From: Parcubacteria group bacterium SW_6_46_9 | GTDB taxonomy: Bacteria; Patescibacteriota; Minisyncoccia; Phycocordibacterales; SW-6-46-9 | Direction of reading: 5' to 3' | Assembly: GCA_003022255.1 (NCBI GenBank) | Contig: PXPA01000002.1 | Span: 1 to 7,484, forward strand | Length of the DNA stretch: 7,484 nucleotides | Part shown: positions 6,035 to 7,484 of the stretch, in pieces | Position numbering within the stretch: position 1 is the stretch's first letter | Layout: every line of letters begins with the position of its first letter | The notes under the pieces: model-generated | The model's input: the letters and a program-made list of their open reading frames with translations, nothing else | Told to the model about the DNA's origin: nothing | Databases searched by the model: none | Program-made: the position numbers and the translations under genes

Positions 6035-6502
6035 TTATGTTTGCGAATTATTATGAATCTTTTCGGAAATTTTTACCCTTATGTCTTCTGCGGTATTTGC
6101 ATCGACGCCGGGAATAACCGCTTCCGTGCCTGTGTTAGCCCCTGCCGTCTCTGCTCGCACAGTCGAGATACCCAGAATCCGCTCGAAAATAGTGCGTGTG
6201 ATATTCACGTTCTGAATGCGAGAGTAAGGAACTGCATCGTAACTTTTGGAAATAACCCCTTGCTCAATTTCCACCTCAGTGTCTTTGAGTTTAAAGCCGA
6301 AAAGACGAACCCAAAGAATATTGTAGGCAATGACAAGCAGGCAAAAAAGTGTCCCCCCTAACGGTACTAAAGACGGCATAGCTGTGTGTGGAATGATCAT
6401 AACCAACACAAACCAAAAAATGCCCACAATAGTTCCGACAGTACCAAGAACTATTGATAAAGAAAACTTTGCAAACACTGCTCTGTTTGGTAATCGGTTC
6501 AT
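6035..6502 (-). CDS. bPH2-domain (YdbS/DUF304-type) membrane protein, divergent paralogue 4
   Basis: 155 residues from the ATG at 6502, chosen because MNRLPNRAVF aligns with MRKLPDKAIF and MRKLSNKAII of the siblings. An in-frame GTG at 6511 would add only three residues. Two membrane helices (about 14-36 and 46-64) precede the bPH2 domain (about 66-148). KSYD (86-89) and YSRIQNV (93-99) are kept, but the next part reads NITRTIFERILG instead of GIERSLLxRxLG. The strand after LGIST reads VRAETAG instead of VxIQTAG, and the loop is two to three residues shorter, ending TEAVIPGV instead of xEGxIPGI. These features are closer to classical YdbS domains, so it may be the oldest member or hold a distinct place in a hetero-oligomer. 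It starts 24 bases after paralogue 5 and abuts paralogue 3. Confidence 0.86.
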   Translation of the reverse strand: MNRLPNRAVFAKFSLSIVLGTVGTIVGIFWFVLVMIIPHTAMPSLVPLGGTLFCLLVIAYNILWVRLFGFKLKDTEVEIEQGVISKSYDAVPYSRIQNVNITRTIFERILGISTVRAETAGANTGTEAVIPGVDANTAEDIRVKISEKIHNNSQT

Positions 6503-6526
6503 AAAAAACACTTTGTTGGTTAATTA

Positions 6527-7033
6527 CTAAACTCCACTTTCCTGTTTCTCCAGACGAGCTTTCTGCATAGTCTTCTCACGAACTGTCTCAGCAATTTCTT
6601 TGTCAATACCGGGAATGCTTCCTTCTGCTCTACCAACTCTAGATGCGCCGGCTGTCTGAATATCAACCGTAGAAATTCCCAGTACACGCTGCAAGAGACT
6701 GCGCTCAATACCCACGTTTTGAATGCGTGAGAACGGAATTGAGTCATAACTCTTCGCAATTACACCCCGTTCAATTTTTACCTCATTATCAGCAATCTCA
6801 TACCCAAACAATTTTACCCATACTACTGAGTATCCAATACTCACAGTGATTAACAGTAAACCAGCCCCCGTTAACCAATCACTGAACTTACTCACATCGG
6901 TAATCCCAACACTAGCATCAACATCAGCCAAACCACCGATGAAGCCGGCAGCAACAATTACAACAACAACTATCAAGCCAAAAACAGTACCAAGCGAATT
7001 GGTTATAATTGCCTTATTCGATAGCTTGCGCAT
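6527..7033 (-). CDS. bPH2-domain (YdbS/DUF304-type) membrane protein, paralogue 5
   Basis: 168 residues and the first gene of the four-gene bPH2 unit. Two membrane helices (about 14-34 and 54-74) are separated by a longer outer loop (GLADVDASVGITDVSKF) than in the siblings. The bPH2 domain (about 76-155) holds GVIAKSYD (90-97), FSRIQNVGIERSLL (101-114), LGISTVDIQTAG (118-129), GRAEG (134-138) and IPGI (140-143). It is closest to paralogue 2. The C-terminal tail KARLEKQESGV is charged and probably cytosolic. The ATG at 7033 follows a very AT-rich leader; a GAGGTG lies about 22 bases upstream, too far for a normal Shine-Dalgarno role. Its message would also carry paralogues 4, 3 and 2. Confidence 0.88.
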   Translation of the reverse strand: MRKLSNKAIITNSLGTVFGLIVVVVIVAAGFIGGLADVDASVGITDVSKFSDWLTGAGLLLITVSIGYSVVWVKLFGYEIADNEVKIERGVIAKSYDSIPFSRIQNVGIERSLLQRVLGISTVDIQTAGASRVGRAEGSIPGIDKEIAETVREKTMQKARLEKQESGV

Positions 7034-7075
7034 AAATATAAATTTATGAGAAACACCTCAAGTATTTTGTTGATA

Positions 7076-7104
7076 ATAATAACAAAAAAATTGACTCTTG
7101 ACGA
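7076..7104 (-). promoter_or_regulatory. Weak candidate promoter of the bPH2 unit
   Basis: On the minus strand TCGTCA (complement of 7099-7104, four of six to TTGACA) is followed after 17 bases by TATTAT (complement of 7076-7081, five of six to TATAAT). The leader would be about 35 bases. The stretch is very AT-rich, with a run of seven T on the minus strand, so chance matches are likely. Confidence 0.3.
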
Positions 7105-7144
7105 CTTTTCTAACACTCAATAATTCAATTTTATTTAGAATTAC

Positions 7145-7170
7145 AAAAGGCTGCCTCTCGGCAGCCTTTT
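7145..7170. terminator. Strong bidirectional intrinsic terminator
   Basis: An 11-bp perfect stem, 7145-7155 with 7160-7170 (AAAAGGCTGCC, loop TCTC, GGCAGCCTTTT), with T-tails on both strands. On the minus strand the tail continues TTTTGTAATT, as in the terminators at 4974-5000 and 7463-7484. It separates copy C of the structured repeat from the bPH2 unit. Confidence 0.8.
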
Positions 7171-7189
7171 GAAAATATCTTCAACTATT

Positions 7190-7393
7190 GTGCTTCCTTA
7201 ACTAGGCTCAAATACAGAACAGCTGGTCGGAAATGCTCTATCTGATGTGAGACCCCGCTTCTGTGCGGCCTTCGCAGGCCGAGCGGGCATGGTCTCAATT
7301 CTGCTCTGCAGAATAACAAGCGAGGCCGAGACTGGAGAGTAGCCGTCCGCTGGACGGCTAACTCGTGTCGCACAGAAGCGCGGGTGTGAACGA
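7190..7393 (+). repeat. Structured repeat, full copy C
   Basis: The left arm resembles D and B: CTTCCTTA (7193-7200), TCGGAAATGC (7227-7236), then GTGAG (7247-7251). ACCCC (7252-7256) pairs with GCGGGT (7380-7385) leaving C7381 bulged, the same position as the bulged C in copy B. The stem continues with 7257-7267 perfectly paired to 7369-7379, and GTGAAC (7386-7391) closes the element. Inside are GGTCTC (7291-7296) with GAGACT (7328-7333, one wobble) enclosing ATTCTGC/GCAGAAT (7298-7304, 7308-7314), a nine-bp hairpin 7340-7348 with 7352-7360, and a small hairpin 7266-7271 with 7276-7281. Minus-strand open frames across it (7185-7473) look like by-products of the stems. No protein is supported. 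Confidence 0.75.
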
Positions 7394-7402
7394 CCGTTAC
7401 CA

Positions 7403-7434
7403 CAGCCGTAACTTCTTTTAGAAGTTACGGGCTG
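7403..7434. other. Long hairpin downstream of repeat copy C
   Basis: CAGCCGTAACTTCT (7403-7416) and AGAAGTTACGGGCTG (7420-7434) form a 14-bp stem with one bulged G and a TTT loop. It has no following T-run on either strand, so it is not a plain terminator. It lies between copy C and the terminator at 7463 and may belong to the same non-coding unit. Confidence 0.6.
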
Positions 7435-7462
7435 GATAGCTCGACTTCGGCTCGTAATTACA

Positions 7463-7484
7463 AAAGCCGCCATTTGGCGGCTTT
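7463..7484. terminator. Intrinsic terminator at window edge
   Basis: AAAGCCGCC (7463-7471) and GGCGGCTTT (7476-7484) form a nine-bp stem with loop ATTT. On the minus strand the tail is TTTTGTAATTA, like the terminator at 7145. On the plus strand the tail is cut by the window edge. It probably ends a minus-strand unit lying to the right, or a plus-strand RNA from copy C. Confidence 0.7.

Noticed and set aside
384..7393. Integron attC sites as the identity of the structured repeats
   Set aside because: Variable stems with conserved ends resemble attC, but the ends (GTGAG and GTGAAC) do not form the complementary RYYYAAC/GTTRRRY core pair, and there are no single-gene cassettes or integrase in the window.
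384..7393. CRISPR array or insertion-sequence ends
   Set aside because: The copies are few, kilobases apart and contain internal variation; there are no regular spacers, cas genes, transposase or clear target-site duplications.
7185..7473. Two overlapping minus-strand open frames (72 and 91 codons)
   Set aside because: They lie across the stems of repeat copy C and the 7403 hairpin, have Arg/Pro/Ser-rich compositions typical of read-through of GC-rich stems, and show no family motif.
1..7484. Alternative genetic code with TGA as glycine, as in some CPR groups
   Set aside because: TGA acts as the stop of paralogues 1 and 2 and no gene has an in-frame TGA inside, so the standard code fits.

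Overview
The window is about 7.5 kb of an AT-leaning bacterial genome with every convincing gene on the minus strand. Short compact genes, LemA and DUF2207 proteins, many small single-PH membrane proteins, standard stop codons (TAA, TAG and TGA all used) and starts with almost no Shine-Dalgarno sequences together suggest a Patescibacteria/CPR lineage, perhaps Saccharibacteria. That assignment is inference from gene style; there is no rRNA or ribosomal protein here to confirm it.

Read in the direction of transcription (from high to low coordinates): (1) 7034-7484 has no gene and holds two hairpin terminators bracketing a folded repeat element (copy C) and a further long hairpin. (2) 7033-5042 is a run of four tandem paralogous genes for small membrane proteins (two membrane segments plus one bacterial PH domain of the YdbS/DUF304 type), ending in a terminator at about 4978. 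(3) A fifth paralogue, 4891-4403, stands after that terminator. (4) lemA (4308-3733) is coupled to an unrecognised 91-residue membrane protein gene (3730-3455), with a good promoter just upstream. (5) 3454-3158 is a non-coding gap holding a second structured repeat (half copy E and full copy B). (6) A Nudix hydrolase (3157-2678), a MazG-like NTP pyrophosphohydrolase (2658-2338) and a DUF2207 membrane protein (2306-519) form a close-packed unit. (7) 518-156 is a third repeat locus (half copy D and full copy A), and copy A runs into the 3' end of the DUF2207 gene. (8) The start of a membrane-anchored protein gene is cut by the window edge at 155-1.

The protein genes point to envelope maintenance (bPH2 proteins, LemA, DUF2207) with a small nucleotide-pool cleaning module. 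The most unusual content is non-coding. A repeated element has conserved ends (GTGAG on the left, GTGAAC on the right), which can form a tandem G-A pair at the base of a long stem. The stem is perfectly or nearly perfectly paired in every full copy but has unrelated sequence from copy to copy. G-T wobbles favour the plus strand as the folded strand, antisense to the genes. I could not match it to a known RNA or mobile element, so it is the best candidate here for something undescribed.
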